This document shows positions 36,985-47,900 of a DNA stretch of 64,000 nt, piece by piece (position 1 is the stretch's first letter; the number at the start of each line of letters is the position of its first letter). The notes under the pieces are model-generated. The model did not search any database. It was given only the letters and a program-made list of their open reading frames with translations, and was not told where the DNA came from. Position numbers and translations under genes: made by a program. The DNA is taken from assembly GCF_001649575.2 (NCBI RefSeq), contig NC_051445.1, positions 5,211,451-5,275,450 of the forward strand, read 5' to 3'. The stretch comes from Kryptolebias marmoratus (taxonomy: Eukaryota > Chordata > Actinopteri > Cyprinodontiformes > Rivulidae).

Positions 36985-37085
36985 GACTTCAGCTGACTCA
37001 GTTCTATAAGGTCAACTAGCTGTGAAAGTTAATCAGTCATAGACGTGCGTCCAGTAATTACTTTTTTAGTTTCTGTGGTTCCATG
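36985..37085 (+). repeat. Dispersed repeat family, copy C (partial)
   Basis: GTGAAAGTTAATCAGTCATA, GACGTGCGTCCAGTAATTAC and a diverged 'TTTCTGTGGTTCCATGAG' end match the core of copies A and B. It breaks off exactly where another repeat fragment starts. Confidence 0.55.
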
Positions 37086-37147
37086 AGGCGATGCTGAGAC
37101 CTTCTCACCGAGGCGACAGCTCGAACCACTGCACCACCGTGCTGCCA
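37086..37147 (-). repeat. 5' end fragment of a 'GGCACGGTGG' teleost repeat
   Basis: On the minus strand: GGCAGCACGGTGGTGCAGTG, GTTCGAGCTGTCGCCTC, then AGAAGGTCTCAGC. This matches the usual start of an abundant fish repeat (GGCACGGTGG...GTGGTTAGCGCTGTCGCCTC...AGAAGGTCCTGG). Adjacent to copy C above, a nested or chimeric insertion. Confidence 0.65.
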
Positions 37148-40100
37148 GAAGAACAATCATTTCAAACTTTATTAAAAAAAAGTTTAAAATCTTGCATCTC
37201 TATTTTGAGCTCAGTATTCTCAAACATGTTGAAGAGACTCAACTTGTTTTCATGCATCATCTCAATCCTCGTTAATCTTTTAAGATAAAAACGGATTCAA
37301 TCTGATAGAATTAAACCTAAATCAGGTTAAAAAAACAGAGTTAAACATTTCCTCGAGCTACTTTTTACTTCTAAAAAATTCAGAGGAGAAAAACAAATCA
37401 ATCAGAGGACAGCAGTCTAACTAATACTTTATTCATCTCCTGTATAAACTTAAAGATTTCTGAAAGCTTCAGTCGATTCTCAGGGTTACGTTCGCCTAAA
37501 GCTCTTTGTAGGTTTTAGAAAGACTTAAAAAGTCTTCCATCAAATAATTAGAAAAGGTAAAATTTTTTAAAAAAGTGCCATCAATAAGAGAAACATTGAT
37601 GTAAAACTCAAAGGAACAAACGTCTCCATCAGACGGAGCCGCTTCTGTCAGGGTCTGCGGTTTCTTTAAATCCTCGCTGTGACGCCGTCAGCGCTCGTTC
37701 TGATGCTGGGCACACCACGAGCATCATGAACTCCACAACACCGCAGGATGTTTCTCTCTTCAGTCAAACTGATCGACATGAATCATTGAACAGCAACTCA
37801 ATGTTTCCAGTTTCCAGCTTGTTTCTGTCTCCTTTTCAGGGATGGAATCGACGTCACATTCGGCCCCTGGAGACTGAAATGTCTTGATGGGTCATTGTGT
37901 TTCATAAAGACAACATTTTTGACATTTAATCTTTGAAGTTATTTATTTTTTTGTCATTTAAAACCCAAATGTTATATTTATTATCACAACAGCATGGGTT
38001 AAAATACCCAGTTTCTGCTTGTAGCAACAGGAAGCTGCAGAGAAATAAAACTAAAAAACCCTTCATCCACATTCTACAGTCTGTATATTTAATCCGTGCA
38101 ACAAAGAAAACAAAGGTTTTTTTTTTTTTTTACAGGGTTTCTGTTTTCAGTCAGTTAAATTTAAGAGCTTTGAAAGAGAATTACAGCCTATGCATTTCAA
38201 AATAACTAATTTTCTTGCCTTTTGTTCAAATGCAACAAAGCATCTGTTTGTTTCTGTAAGGAAGGCTGACCGTCCTTCCAACTGTTGCATGATGGGATTT
38301 TAAGTGTTGTTGCAGCACGATAACATCAGAACTACAATACTGACACCAAATTAAAAATGAATGAACATACAAATTTAGATTGTAGCTAAATGTGTTTTAG
38401 GACAGATTGGAAAATCTGGACATATTAGACGTGCAATAAAGATGATTCAATTTGTGACTTTTTAAGAACCTGCTGGGTTTCTGTTTCAGCAACCTGCACA
38501 GCTTTTATCTGACACAAATCTGCCTTCATGGTCAAACTGACGAGCAGACCACGTGATGACAGAACTCAGAGCCTTCCAAATATGCACTCAGCTCCAAATT
38601 CTGCCATGTTCCCCTGATGAAACCGAGCTGAAACGAGACCTGAATGATTCAAAGCTTATATTCAGACCCTGGAGTTAATGGTTGATTATTTAGTCTATAA
38701 TATTGCTTCACCCATTCAAGTGTATCAATCCAATAATGACTTTGAAAATGTCACACCTTTCAGCAAACAAAGATTGTCTGATTGCAGCAGATCAGCTCAA
38801 CGAGGAAAAATCAACCAAGACATTTAAAAATGAAATAAACAGCACATGGACTCCGAGCTGAAGAGAAGCGTTTATTAATGCCACCTTCTCTGCACTCCTT
38901 TCACCACCAAGCGATTTCAAAGAAACCCTCCACATAAGAATGAAAATCAAATTACATGTATGATCTGTGTGCATCATCGTACACAAAGCTGTGCGGTTAA
39001 AAAACAACAGAAAAGCATCATAATTGAAATCAAAAGCCTTTAACACAGTCAGCAAAAGAAGAGCCATATTTAAACATGTCGCTCTCAGTGTGAAGTTTCA
39101 TTCAGGGCAGGAAACAAGTGTTCTCAGGTCACGCTGCCGATGTTCTGTTAAAAAAAGAACTTCCTTTTTATGCACTCAGGTAACTGAGCTACGCAGGTAA
39201 GAGCAGATCGTGTGTAAAAGGTGTTTATTCATGCAGCAGAAGGCAGATTTCTTTTTTGCTGTTGATTTGGAAGAAAATCTCTCGTGTCAGATGTTTTACA
39301 AAACATGCTGCTGCACTTATTTCAGCATAAGAACACATCAGTAGGTTTCCATAATGCCCCACCTTTATGTAAAACCAGGACTTGTATTCAAATCACTAAC
39401 CTGTGGGAAGCTGCCAGTGAGCAGGTAACTAATGGCAAATAAAAAGCACAGAAACTCACAGCTTTGTCTCAATGCCCAGCCAGCTGCTGACCTCTGACCC
39501 CTCTCCATTGAAATACAGATGCTGCTGGCTGTGAATCGATCCGTCTGCTAAATTCAGGGCTGTAGCTGCTGCAGTGACTGGTTTAAAAAGACATTTGTTA
39601 TTGCTGAGAGCGGGTTAGGAGAGCTGTTGAGATCAGACAGGAGGAAGGAGAAGAGGAGCACAGGAAGACCTCAGACAGTTAACAACAAAAACAACCCTAA
39701 ACAAATCTGCACACACGTCCATAAATCATCAGAGTTACTGTGGCTCTGACAGTGTGTAGCAGGAAACCTGGTCCCACTTTGTGCTTCTGGACCCCAGCCA
39801 CAGTAACTATAAAGGTCAGCTAGTTAGTGATCATTAACTGGGAATTTCTTTAATCAACTACAGTGCCCTTTTATTGTAGCAACATGGATATTTTTAACAA
39901 TCTAAAGACAGCAAAAGAAAATCCCTTTCTTTCCTTCTATTGTGCTTCTTGAAATCTGCAGCTCAAACGAGACATTACTTAATCCAACACTGTAAATACA
40001 GGAAAGGAAAAAAAAAATCATAATTGTGTACAAAGATAATTCTCCATTTACAGAAAAATGTAAAATCATCATTTAGAGACACTCATGACATTTACTTGTA

Positions 40101-40779
40101 GAAGCTAAAAACACTTGTTTTTCCTTAGCTGGCCTCAGAAACACTGTGACTCTGAAATGTGTTCAGAGGATTCAAATTATTTTTTATTTTATGAAACTGG
40201 GGAGTTTCATTCCGATACTCAGCAGCTTTCAGCTTAAACTGAAGCAAACGTGACAAAAACGGCGAAGAATCGATGTAAACTGAAGCAGCTTCAGATCAAA
40301 TATTCAGTTCAACATGTAGCTGCTTAAACAGCTGCATCAAACCCTGGTTGTTTACCTGGATCAAGATTTAAAAAGATAAAGAGAGACGACTGCATTTTTA
40401 ATGTTTATCCAGCTTTGAAAAAAATATTTCTGCTGCTAACTTTTCAAAGGGTGTTCAAGTCGGTCTGAAATTTCTCTTTAATCCAAACAAAAACATCATA
40501 TAAAAAAAGGATCTTATTCCTTTTGTGAGATATATGAAGAAATACTTTTTATTGTGACGATTAAAGCTTGTGCGTTTTATAAACATGTTCCCTTTAAGAC
40601 CAAGAGCCGTGAAAATGTAAACGAGCAGAACTGGAAAAACCTCTAATGAGAAGGAAAAAGCTGCTTGTTAAAGGAACGAAACTCCTCAGAGAAATCACAA
40701 AAAAACAGAAAAGTCTTAACAGAAACTTAGAACATGAACATTTGACAGAGAGACTGAAGCTCAACTTTTCACTTGTTGC

Positions 40780-41040
40780 AACAGGTAGCTTGGTCTTTTC
40801 GGTTTCTGACTCGGTGACGGATCACATGACTCGCGTCATGCTCAGCGTCACGTGATCGCAGAAAGTCATGGTGGCGCAGACGGAGGGAAGGAAGGATGGC
40901 ACCGCTCGCTCTCGGGAGGAGCACAGTTCAGCTGGGGGGTGTTTGTTTTATGACTCAGTGTGGCCAGCTGACCTCAGAGCTGCGGAGGGAGGAGTTACCG
41001 GCAGGAAGACGCCACACTGATTTCCTGACTTTCCCTCCAG
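40780..41040. promoter_or_regulatory. GC-richer block with E-box/CLEAR-like and AP-1-like motifs
   Basis: Inside otherwise AT-rich DNA the block has GTCACGTGAT at 40847-40856 (E-box CACGTG, close to the CLEAR element bound by TFEB/MITF), a related ATCACATGAC at 40821, and TGACTCA (AP-1) at 40951-40957. A strong-context ATG (GCCACCATG) reads on the minus strand at 40869, but its frame closes after 15 codons. On the plus strand a 50-codon frame opens at 40868. Could be a promoter or enhancer; no gene start is proven. Confidence 0.35.
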
Positions 41041-41327
41041 AAAACCACTTCGGCTGAACAACATCAAGTTACAGACACACGGTTTAACAGAGTTATGTGT
41101 CAACAAACAAACAAACAACAAACAAACATAAACCAGGCCCCAACACTTTGATTATTGCATTTCATTCATTCACAAGCAGGGCTTCTCCACTTCTCCACTT
41201 TCTTTAAAGCACAACGTTATTTTATCTACTGTCCACCGTTGTTTTTGTTCATATTAATGATTAAACTATAAACAAATCAAAATAAACAGTCAAAACAGTT
41301 ATACACGTTATGATCACAATTCCAGAA

Positions 41328-41358
41328 NGATGTGGCGTGGGGTGGGGGTGTGGGGGGT
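41328..41358. other. Unresolved base and G-rich run
   Basis: N at 41328 followed by GGGG-T-GGGGG-TGT-GGGGGG. Three long G runs are present; a fourth would be needed for a classical quadruplex, though the six-G run could be shared. The N suggests read difficulty here. Confidence 0.6.
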
Positions 41359-42798
41359 TACATCTCAAAAAGCTCGTTAGTGACAGACATACAACACTGG
41401 ACACGTGATCAGACGAGCACAGCAGGAAAGCAAACAGTTCAGATCATATTAAGGTTTATAAAACACAATTACATCTCTCAGTAATTGTTGTTTTTCTCGT
41501 GAGGCAGGGTAAGTGCTCACCTGGGTTAATGTGAGATGTTCACATGGCTTCTTTGCATGTATGAAGTTGGGTTTTTTATGTGTGTGAGGGTTTCTATTCC
41601 ATCTCCTGAATAAAGCTAAACTGGTTCACAGGAGACAGGATTTCAGCTGATCTTGGACCTTCGTGTGTTCTGTTCTGGTGCTATTTCAGACGAGGCAGAA
41701 CAATTAAACAAACCCTTAAGATTCGCTGGCTGGTTAAAGCGTCTTTTAAGCATTTCTGAGGCCAAAGTTAATCTTTTTATTGTGCCTGCTGGTTGGCAAT
41801 CTGCCTCCTTTTCTTTCTGCCACCGGCACACAAACCCATCCAGCCCAGCGTTTCTGAGTCAACCTATCATGAAGTCCATGTTGTTTTTTGCAGCCTGGTA
41901 TCATTCACTAACAACCTCTTCCCTCCTCAAAGCATAGTTCAGTTTTCTAGAAGGCACTACATGACAGTACAGGCAGAGAATAGAGTTAGTTTTTGAAATA
42001 ACCGCTGAGAAGACTTCAAAATGTGTTAAGGAAGATAAACACTCACTGAGCTGAGCTTTAGCTGATTTGTCATAAGCAACTGCATTAGGTTTACGAAAAA
42101 AATCTCCAGGTTTAGCGTAATATCTACATTTTATTACTAATATAAAAGGATTTTTGTATTTCTCTTAGGACAAATGTACAAAAATAGGGAACAAAAATGC
42201 CAAAATGTTATAACAGACCCCTGCTCGGTGTAATACATGCACAACAGAGGTGATAGAAAAGTATAAACTCCTTTTCTTTCCCTGCAAACACGGTGAACTA
42301 TCACCACACTTTAGTTTACAACAAAAAAGAAAAAGACAGCAATGAACCATTATGAAAGGACATAAAAGGAGGACAGTGCAGATGAGAAGTCTCATTAGCA
42401 CCTTTGTTTTCTGTAGTGAATATTTGCAGCCTGATTAAGAGGCATGAGAGGAAAACCAGGCAGTCTAAGCTGTGCTGAACAGTCAGACTGAACCCCAGAG
42501 TTCTGCTGGTCATCCACTTAATTCCACATTTTACTGATGAATTACTGTTTTCAGGAAAGTATCTATCTCACCTAGAGTTAGTGGAAGAAATTTATTAATT
42601 AGGTCTATTGAAGACTTCGACTCCAAAGGGAAATATTGAATTAATCCCCAGAGATTAAAATCTTCTCACAGTGGATCATGATTCAATCAGCGAGAGAAAA
42701 GAAAAGAATGATGATGTAATGGAACGAGGGAAGAGTATTTTCTCCTCAGTGCAGAGACGGGACAGGTCCTGGGGAAGTTCGGGAATATCTCAGATATC

Positions 42799-43536
42799 TC
42801 AGTCACTGCTGTCATCGTCGTCCTCATCGTCCGACAGGGTGTTGTTGTTGAAGTTTGGGCCCAGGGTGATGGAATCTGAGCGCGGCCCGAGGCTTCCGGA
42901 CATCAGCAGCGAGTAGCAGTGGCCGCACACGCGTACAGGTTTGGACGACTGGCTGGGCAGGAGAAACTTCTTCTCTGAGCACGGACCGCAAACCACAAAG
43001 CCACACTTCCTGCAGTGGTGGCGGCGGCTGACCGGAGTAAACTTCACCTTGTGGCAGCGCATACACACAGTCGCCTCGGAATCAGGCACCCAGACAGCGG
43101 CGTGCTCACCTGTCGGGGACTTGCCACTCTTCTGCAGCAACTCTCGCACACACTTGCCGATGTGGTTCATCCATTCGGATTTCTCTGTGGCAGTGGCAGC
43201 GTAGACGGCGAACGACTTGGTGGGCGTCTTGATTAGCCAGCCGTTGCGCAGCTCGCCCTCGTCTGGCACCGTGTCGATGGTGACGTTCTCCAGGGGGATG
43301 ATGTGCTGCTTGTTGTACTTCTTCTTTTGGATGACGATGTTGCCATAGACCAGGATGTCGTTGAAGAGGAAGAACTGACGGGCTTTCGGCTTTTTCCGGC
43401 AGAGTTTGGTGAGGACGCCCTCTCCGATCAGCACGCGTCCTGGAATGGCTAGCGGCTGGCCCGCGGCACCAAAGCAGCTCTCAACCAACGCGATCCGCTT
43501 GGAGTTGGCCTCGCTGTTAGCAAGCCGGTCCACCAT
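42799..43536 (-). CDS. plekhf2: PLEKHF2 / phafin-2, PH and FYVE domain protein
   Basis: An intact single coding exon of 245 aa (human 249 aa). An N-terminal MVDRLANSEAN leader precedes a PH domain at about residues 35-131 (conserved Trp122), containing RQFFLFNDILVYGNIVIQKK and SFAVYAATATEKSEW. A FYVE zinc finger at about 149-210 has WVPD, RRHHCRKCG, a final RVC and eight zinc cysteines (158, 161, 175, 178, 183, 186, 204, 207). The tail ends in an acidic DDEDDDDSSD run. PLEKHF2 binds PI3P through both domains, sits on early endosomes and acts in endosome fusion, autophagy and receptor traffic. The start is the ATG at 43536; a splice acceptor lies 11 nt upstream. The linker after FYVE is more diverged than the rest. 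The 3' end is unplaced; AATAAA (minus) at 42591-42596 is one candidate. Confidence 0.98.
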   Translation of the reverse strand: MVDRLANSEANSKRIALVESCFGAAGQPLAIPGRVLIGEGVLTKLCRKKPKARQFFLFNDILVYGNIVIQKKKYNKQHIIPLENVTIDTVPDEGELRNGWLIKTPTKSFAVYAATATEKSEWMNHIGKCVRELLQKSGKSPTGEHAAVWVPDSEATVCMRCHKVKFTPVSRRHHCRKCGFVVCGPCSEKKFLLPSQSSKPVRVCGHCYSLLMSGSLGPRSDSITLGPNFNNNTLSDDEDDDDSSD

Positions 43537-43547
43537 CTTCACCTCAC
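43537..43547 (-). other. plekhf2: plekhf2 5' UTR segment of the coding exon and 3' splice site
   Basis: On the minus strand an excellent acceptor (pyrimidine-rich tract ending TTTTCCAACAG at 43548) joins directly to GTGAGGTGAAG and then ATG. The 5' UTR must therefore continue in an upstream exon, placed near 57.1 kb. Confidence 0.8.
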
Positions 43548-44752
43548 CTGTTGGAAAACAAAGGGAAAAAATAAAGCATTTTTACTGACAGCTTTACTAA
43601 ATTAAATACTTTCAATGAATTTTTAAAGTGACAAGTTCAGCTCTGACTATTTACATTTTCTTTATGCATTTTCTAACCATCGTGTTGCACTGCAGTACCC
43701 AATATCAAATATTACTTTGGTTTATAGTAATCTTTATGGCACATCTAGTAGTTGTGATAGGATATCAACAAGATCTTTATTCATTTGAATTCATATATTT
43801 GTTATATGCACACCAGTTTGTAATTAAGTATTTTAGTAAGGACAACATGCTTTGAAAAGAATTAGATATTCTTAAATGTCTGCTTTTCAAAACTTTTTAG
43901 AAAAAATTCAACACAGATGTAAAAACCAACAGGTTTATTTTTTTCTGCTGTGACCCACAACATAACTTGTTGCCCTTTACTTTGTTTTTGTTTTTTTATT
44001 AAAGCACAGTGAAGGAGGTTAAAGGTCAGTGACGATGGACACAGAAGGGTATTGGCTCTCCTTGGGCAAGCCTGAAGGGCTGAATGCCAAGTTCAGACAC
44101 AAGAGCAGACATCCTGTGAGGACACTGAATAACCCCTCAGTCAAGTTTTAGGTTTTGTAGGAACTACTTGGTTGAGAGCTTTCCATCCATCTGTCACCCA
44201 GCAGTTTAAACCACTTTAAAGCTCTTCTTCAGCAAACTGAACCAGAGTGACGATGCTGCAGCAAGACTGCACTGACTGATGCAACAAAATAATGTTTTGT
44301 TTCCCTTCATTTTATCAGAAATAAAATGCATATATTACTCTGTTAATTATAGTTCTTTGAGCAAAATCTATCAGCCAAAACTGGTATCTGGGTGTCAGAG
44401 CTGCACAAAAATTGGAAAATCAGTATTGGCTCCTGAATGAACTCTAAGCTTTTGTTTATATGCACTTGTTTGTTGAAAGGCGGGGAGAATGCACTCAAAC
44501 AGTAACGTACAGAATGCAAAGTGCTGGTTGGATTTTACCCTTGATTTTCTGTCCTTTAAAAATAAAAGGACAAGAAAAAAAAAAAACACAGCACTAGGAA
44601 CTATGCTAATTAGCCAGCAAATGCCAGCACATTTTGGGTCAATTCCCCAGTGATCTGCACACTAATAACCTTGAGTAAGCGAGTGAGCTGCCTTGAAAGC
44701 CCTGGAGAGGACAGCGGGGCTTCTGACATGTCAACTCTGTTAGCGAGGGCTT

Positions 44753-44772
44753 GTTGCCCAGAGCTGGGCAAC
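44753..44772. repeat. 9-bp perfect inverted repeat with 2-bp centre
   Basis: GTTGCCCAG and CTGGGCAAC flank AG. The palindrome lies in a GC-richer, low-stop stretch of about 200 bp (44670-44880) open in frames on both strands, unlike its surroundings; possibly a regulatory element. Confidence 0.7.
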
Positions 44773-44904
44773 CAGCTCCCATCAGCAGAGAGCAGAGGGC
44801 ACAAAGAGTACGAGGCCCCAGAGAGAAAGAGTGGTATAAACACAGGCTGGAGTCTCCCAACCCAGCAATCAACGCTAGACAGAGCAGGAAGAAAGAGACA
44901 AAGT

Positions 44905-44947
44905 AAAAAAAAAAAAAAAAAAAAATGCAGCAGAAGAAAAAAAAAAG
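44905..44947. repeat. Poly(A) runs
   Basis: An uninterrupted run of about 21 A, then TGCAGCAG and a second A-rich run. Could be a retroposon tail, but no element body was recognised to its left. Confidence 0.7.
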
Positions 44948-47900
44948 AGCTTCCTTTGCTCAGCAGAGATAAATATTTTGGTTTTCATGATAAACACAAC
45001 TTTAAGACACAAATAAAAACGTAACAGAATAGTTTTAACTCTTTGAGGATCACTAAAAATACTTATCACAAATTACCTAAAATCAAATTGCTTTCTAATG
45101 TTCCCATGAGAGTAATAGGCTGTTGTTTAAACCTAATTATATCATTAACACTGATGCCTTCACACTGCTTGTATCAAATGTCAAAAATGGGAAGGAAAAA
45201 GAAGAGATAAACAGTTTAAGAATCCAAACTATTCAAGCTAGTTTGATATCTGATTCATTAACTATTAATTACTATAATACCTTTTATTCAGTATACTTGA
45301 GATCATTTAGGAAGAACAACCTCTTTATTTTATTGTTTTATGGTATCACAACAACAAAAAAAATAATAACCAGGTTCTCAACAAGTGTTACATTTAGATA
45401 AAAACAAAACTCAGATGAGCAAAGTCAGTCTGAGCTTTATTAAAGTTAAAATCTGATTGGACCATAAGAACACCTCGACTCTTTCCCTTTTACTTGTTGA
45501 GTATTTGCTGGTGTGCTGAGGATCATGATGCAAGTTTGGTTCAGCAGATAAATCTGTAACAGATTGAAGCATGAAACTGATGACAGGCACTGAGGAAGGC
45601 AGTCTATCTAGATTACAACACAGCCACACAAGCTGATTTAGAGGGGTGACAAAACATTAGTTTTACTCAAAACCAAACAAAAAGTTGGAAAATTATATAT
45701 ATATATTTTTAATTTAAAGTACTTTACTATGAAAATAATGCAGTTACAGTTTTTGACATGCACCATTTTAAATCCTGTAAATGCACAAACATTTGAAACA
45801 GATTGGCTGTGTCAGTGTGACTGAAGGTGATAAGAATATTATTCTACGGTCATTTCAGAGAGTACTTTTGTTTTTTCAGGTACAGTAACTCTCATGGTGT
45901 ATATGAGGCATGGTGAAACACAGCAGAATATTTATTAGTCTTGCAGAAGCACCCCAGACTTTTCTGCTCTTAAGTAGGCGCAGACAGCTTTAATGATTTA
46001 ACAAACTGATGATAAGGATACGCTCGGTGAGTGTTTGCCTCTTAAAGTGGCTGGTAGAAGAGATAAACTTTACAGCCATCACCAATTATTTATTTGGACT
46101 GCGTTGCTGCTTGGTGTCGGTTTCTCCCCTTTGGGACAGACTGAATTTGTCAGCCTCTGGAGAGGCGGTACACCGAACTTTTGGTGTGAGAACCAGCCTC
46201 TGTGGAGCTAAAATTCACCAGCTGCTCCGTCATCTAAAAAGATAAACATCGATAACCCGTTTGTAGGATGCTGGACAGACAAACGGAGCTCATACTGAGG
46301 GAGATAACAGCGCTGCAACTCACACAAACTGTTCCTTACTAATTCAAGTCTCTTTCCTAAAAAGACTAATTTGCTACAGGGAAAAACAAATAAATGGATT
46401 GATTTATTCAAGTAGCACACATTAATGTTCTTTGAAATAACTACGTTTTGGATAAGCTTAAAAGGTAGTTATCGCACTACCATTCAAAAATTTAATATTT
46501 TAATTTAAATGACGACTATTAAAGCCTGGATCACACACCAGGTCGGCCTTTTTTAAAAATATCTTGTAAAGAATAAACATTTTTTTGACTATTCTTAGAA
46601 ACTATTCACTACTCTGTATATTAAGCTACTTTAGTCCAACACCAATTGCCACAAAAATATTTACTTTTACCTCACAAAGTAAATACCACAACTCTATTTT
46701 AACACAATAAAACTGTTGTCAGGTTAACGCCAATCAGCCACTAGAAACTATTTATGGTTCTGCAAATAATGCATTTAGGATGTAAGTAAGAAAAAGTCAC
46801 ATAAACAGACATTTATTTTTAGATATAAACAAGCATAATATGAGGTTGTCAACTTTTCTTGATGACCAGCAGTTAAACCTCCGGTGGTACCCAATTGGAA
46901 AGCCCGGGAAAGAAGGGAAGCGATGAGTCAGACTCTGAAAGGAGGGAGTGATGGCAAAGACCAATAGTAATGAGGGGAAAAAAGTGATTCTTTGGGCTGT
47001 AAACAACCAGAGAAACAAGGACACACATTTATCTTCAGGGAGTAAAGTGGTGGTGTGGGGAGACAGCACTGAGGATGAAGCATTTTCATTGTTCCAGCCT
47101 TTTCTGTTGTATATTTATACGTTTACGCTCTTGGGTTACCAGTTACACAACAATTTGATATTTAAAATGACTTTGGTAAAAAGTGGTCCAATGGGTACTG
47201 ACTTAATGGGTCCAAAGTGGTCTGGTACTGACAGACATAAAGCTATCAACAAAATAAAAACAAAAAAGAAACAGAAAAACAACTGAAATGGATTAGAGCA
47301 CACTTTGAAAAACTGTTGTTTGTATTTATATGACAGGTTTATGTTAGCTAGCAGCATTAAGTTAAGCATCAGAACCAAAACCAACCAACTGAACAGTGCA
47401 GAACCGACACATACATACATACACCAAATGCATTAATTCGTTAAAAAAGACAAAAATGTACAAAATCCCCCCACCCCAAGACACTAAACTCTAGTTCAAA
47501 TAGACTTGAAAACCAAAGACAAAAGAAGATACAAAAAGGTTTGTGGTTCATGATAAAGTACCTACACCTGTGGTACTTTTGAAAACAAATACTCAAAACT
47601 TAACATAGGAGGACAGTTTTCTCCTTCAAGATGCTCGTTTCAAAATAAGACTGACCTGAACACGGAGGTCTTCTGCTTCAGGACAACAACATTCGGAACC
47701 ATTTAGACAAAGGATTACACCGCCGCAGAGGGAGAATCACCACCGATAAACGGATTGGAAGCTAATCTTCTACAAAAGTTGATGCTATAAAACCTGAGCT
47801 GACATTACTGCCTGTTAACAAACCTGGAATAGAATATTTCCAAAACAGATTATTGTGCCTTTACACGACAAACGAGCACCAGAAAACATCACAGAATCTG

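Larger units (their letters stand above)
30725..42590. other. Non-coding stretch between the unidentified exon and plekhf2
   Basis: If the exon at 30666 is real, part of this is its intron(s). Otherwise it is intergenic. It holds repeat fragments (31970, 33871, 35930, 36985, 37086), small hairpins, a GC-richer block at 40780-41040 and an N at 41328. No further coding exon could be supported. Confidence 0.5.

Noticed and set aside
37700..37880. Possible minus-strand terminal exon in a CpG-richer patch
   Set aside because: An acceptor-like TCTCCAG precedes an open stretch of about 34 codons, but the peptide is unrecognised, competing acceptors exist and no poly(A) signal was found.
40868..41020. 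50-codon plus-strand frame from an ATG in the GC-rich block
   Set aside because: No homology or splice support; overlaps a candidate regulatory element.
43537..43542. Upstream GTG as a start for plekhf2
   Set aside because: The GTG lies in the 5' UTR part of the exon; the homologous protein begins MVDRLANSEAN at the ATG at 43536.
44650..45024. 124-codon plus-strand open frame in the plekhf2 intron
   Set aside because: It ends in a lysine run encoded by poly(A) and is open on the opposite strand as well; no homology recognised.
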